From Paracoccaceae bacterium (GTDB lineage Bacteria; Pseudomonadota; Alphaproteobacteria; Rhodobacterales; Rhodobacteraceae): 7,178 nucleotides of DNA. The DNA is taken from the NCBI GenBank assembly GCA_023263735.1, contig JALQUQ010000132.1, forward strand, positions 1 through 7,178, written 5' to 3'. Shown in pieces: positions 6,160 through 7,178 of the stretch. A program made the position numbers and the translations under genes. Numbering within the stretch: the first letter of the stretch is position 1; the number at the start of each line of letters is the position of its first letter. Under the pieces are notes generated by a model. That model was given only the letters and a program-made list of their open reading frames with translations, was not told the DNA's origin and made no database searches.

Positions 6160-7169
6160 GCGGGCTGGATTTCGATCCCCGGCATCTTTCGGCCTTTTTG
6201 TCGGACCGCTTTGGTCCGGCAACGCTGGATGTGCAGCGCATCGCAGGCGGGCAATCGAACCCGACCTATTTCGTCACCCATGGCGCGCGGCGGATGGTTT
6301 TGCGCAAGCAGCCCAACGGGCCGATCCTGCGCGGCGCGCATGCCGTGGACCGCGAATATCGTGTGCTGGCGGCGCTGCACCCTGCGGGCGTTCCGGTGCC
6401 GCGCCCGGTGCTGTACCACGAAGACCCGTCGGTGCTGGGCACCCCGTTCTATCTGATGGACCGTGTTGATGGCCGGGTGTTCCCCGATGGTGCGCTGGCC
6501 GATGCCGATCCGGCAGAACGTCGGGCCCTTTGGATGGGCTTGGCCGATGCCATGGCGGCGATGCACGCCGTTCGTCCGGACGCGGTGGGTTTGGGCGATT
6601 TTGGCAAACCCGGCAATTACTTTGAGCGCCAGATCAGCCGTTGGTCGCGCCAGTGGCAGGAAAGTTCGTCCGAGCCGATCCCCGAGCTTGACCGATTGGC
6701 CGCGTGGCTGGTGGAAAATCAGCCGGCCGACGATGGCCGCGTCAGCCTTGCCCATGGCGATTACCGCATGGGGAACGTGATTTTCCACCCGACCGAACCG
6801 CGCGTGATCGCGATTTTGGATTGGGAGCTTTCGACCCTTGGCCATCCGCTGGCCGATCTGGGGTTCTGCTGCATGGCATGGCACAGCGCGCCCGAAGAAT
6901 ACGGTGGCATTCTGGGGCTGGATCACGCGGCGCTTGGGCTTCCGTCCGAGGCTGATTTCGTGGCCCGCTATATGGCAGGAAGCCCGGGAATGGCCCCTCT
7001 GACCACGTTCCATCTGGCGTTTGCCCTGTTTCGGTTCGCGGTGATCTGGGTGGGTATCGCCGACCGCGTGCGCGCGGGCACGGCGGCGGGGGCCGATGCA
7101 ACCCGCCATATGGATATGGGCGCGCGACTGGCGCGGCGTGGGGTCGAAGTGATCGAAGGCAAACACTGA
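6156..7169 (+). CDS. ACAD10/11-type acyl-CoA phosphotransferase (APH-like kinase, LvaA-like)
   Basis: A 337-residue kinase of the aminoglycoside-phosphotransferase fold. It shares specific sequence with the N-terminal domain of ACAD11, so antibiotic resistance is unlikely. Motifs in order are Gly-Gly-Gln-Ser-Asn-Pro-Thr (31-37, nucleotide loop), Val-Leu-Arg-Lys (K51), Gly-Ala-His-Ala-Val-Asp-Arg-Glu-Tyr (60-68), the catalytic loop His-Gly-Asp with D202 and N207, and the metal-binding segment Asp-Trp-Glu-Leu-Ser-Thr-Leu-Gly (D222, E224). All key kinase residues are present. The family phosphorylates the 4-hydroxyl of 4-hydroxyacyl-CoAs to ready it for elimination by the partner dehydrogenase. 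I chose ATG 6156, which overlaps the preceding TGA as ATGA; an ATG at 6141 in the same frame would add five residues within the upstream gene. In mammals kinase and dehydrogenase are one polypeptide, kinase first; here they are separate genes in the opposite order. The gene stops 9 bases before the window edge. Confidence 0.92.
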   Translation: MSGLDFDPRHLSAFLSDRFGPATLDVQRIAGGQSNPTYFVTHGARRMVLRKQPNGPILRGAHAVDREYRVLAALHPAGVPVPRPVLYHEDPSVLGTPFYLMDRVDGRVFPDGALADADPAERRALWMGLADAMAAMHAVRPDAVGLGDFGKPGNYFERQISRWSRQWQESSSEPIPELDRLAAWLVENQPADDGRVSLAHGDYRMGNVIFHPTEPRVIAILDWELSTLGHPLADLGFCCMAWHSAPEEYGGILGLDHAALGLPSEADFVARYMAGSPGMAPLTTFHLAFALFRFAVIWVGIADRVRAGTAAGADATRHMDMGARLARRGVEVIEGKH

Positions 7170-7178
7170 TCCCTTTCG

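Noticed and set aside
4885..6222. A 445-codon minus-strand frame opposite the ACAD11-type dehydrogenase
   Set aside because: Same shadow effect; it shows no motifs and lies fully opposite a confidently identified enzyme.
6054..7166. A 370-codon minus-strand frame opposite the kinase gene
   Set aside because: Shadow of the kinase gene, with low-complexity basic composition and no family features.
6156..7169. Aminoglycoside resistance phosphotransferase
   Set aside because: The fold is shared, but sequence around the nucleotide loop, the His-Ala-Val-Asp-Arg-Glu-Tyr segment and the metal site matches ACAD10/11-type kinases, and the gene is coupled to an ACAD11-type dehydrogenase in a catabolic operon.
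7144..7178. Possible terminator after the kinase gene
   Set aside because: Only 9 bases follow the stop and they form no stem-loop within the window.

Overview
The window consists of two pieces with very different composition. Bases 1 to about 460 are AT-rich. They hold the tail of an unidentified gene, a textbook sigma70 promoter and the first ~107 codons of a rubrerythrin. From about 460 to the end the DNA is GC-rich, with strong G/C preference at third codon positions. The proteins there look like those of an alphaproteobacterium, probably Rhodobacterales; that placement rests on general resemblance only. The two pieces meet inside one open frame (139-1293) at a stretch where both parent proteins could read Gln-Gln-Ile-Ala-Glu. 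Both parents are truncated there: the rubrerythrin lacks its second half and the downstream enzyme lacks its start. The simplest reading is a chimeric join, most likely an assembly or cloning artefact, not a real fusion protein.

The GC-rich part is one tightly packed plus-strand operon of seven genes: a 5'-truncated beta-keto acid cleavage enzyme (BKACE/DUF849), a crotonase-family enoyl-CoA hydratase/isomerase, an HMG-CoA-lyase-like enzyme, an acyl-CoA dehydrogenase with its catalytic Glu at the isovaleryl-CoA-dehydrogenase position, a short-chain dehydrogenase, a second acyl-CoA dehydrogenase closely resembling the ACAD domain of ACAD11, and an aminoglycoside-phosphotransferase-like kinase closely resembling the N-terminal kinase domain of ACAD11. 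Three junctions overlap (14 bases, ATGA, ATGA). The other three gaps are 18, 8 and 10 bases. No terminator or internal promoter is evident, and the last gene stops 9 bases before the window ends.

Together the genes describe an acyl-CoA catabolic pathway. The most informative part is the last three genes: SDR, ACAD11-type dehydrogenase and ACAD11-type kinase. In mammals (ACAD10/11) and in the Pseudomonas levulinate system (LvaA, LvaC, LvaD) this set of activities handles 4-oxo- and 4-hydroxyacyl-CoAs: reduction of the ketone, phosphorylation of the 4-hydroxyl, and loss of phosphate to give an enoyl-CoA. The hydratase, the isovaleryl-type dehydrogenase, the HMG-CoA-lyase-like enzyme and BKACE would then shorten the product. 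Both C-C cleaving enzymes belong to families that typically release acetoacetate. The combination suggests a gamma-hydroxylated and possibly methyl-branched acid as substrate, but the actual substrate cannot be read from the sequence.
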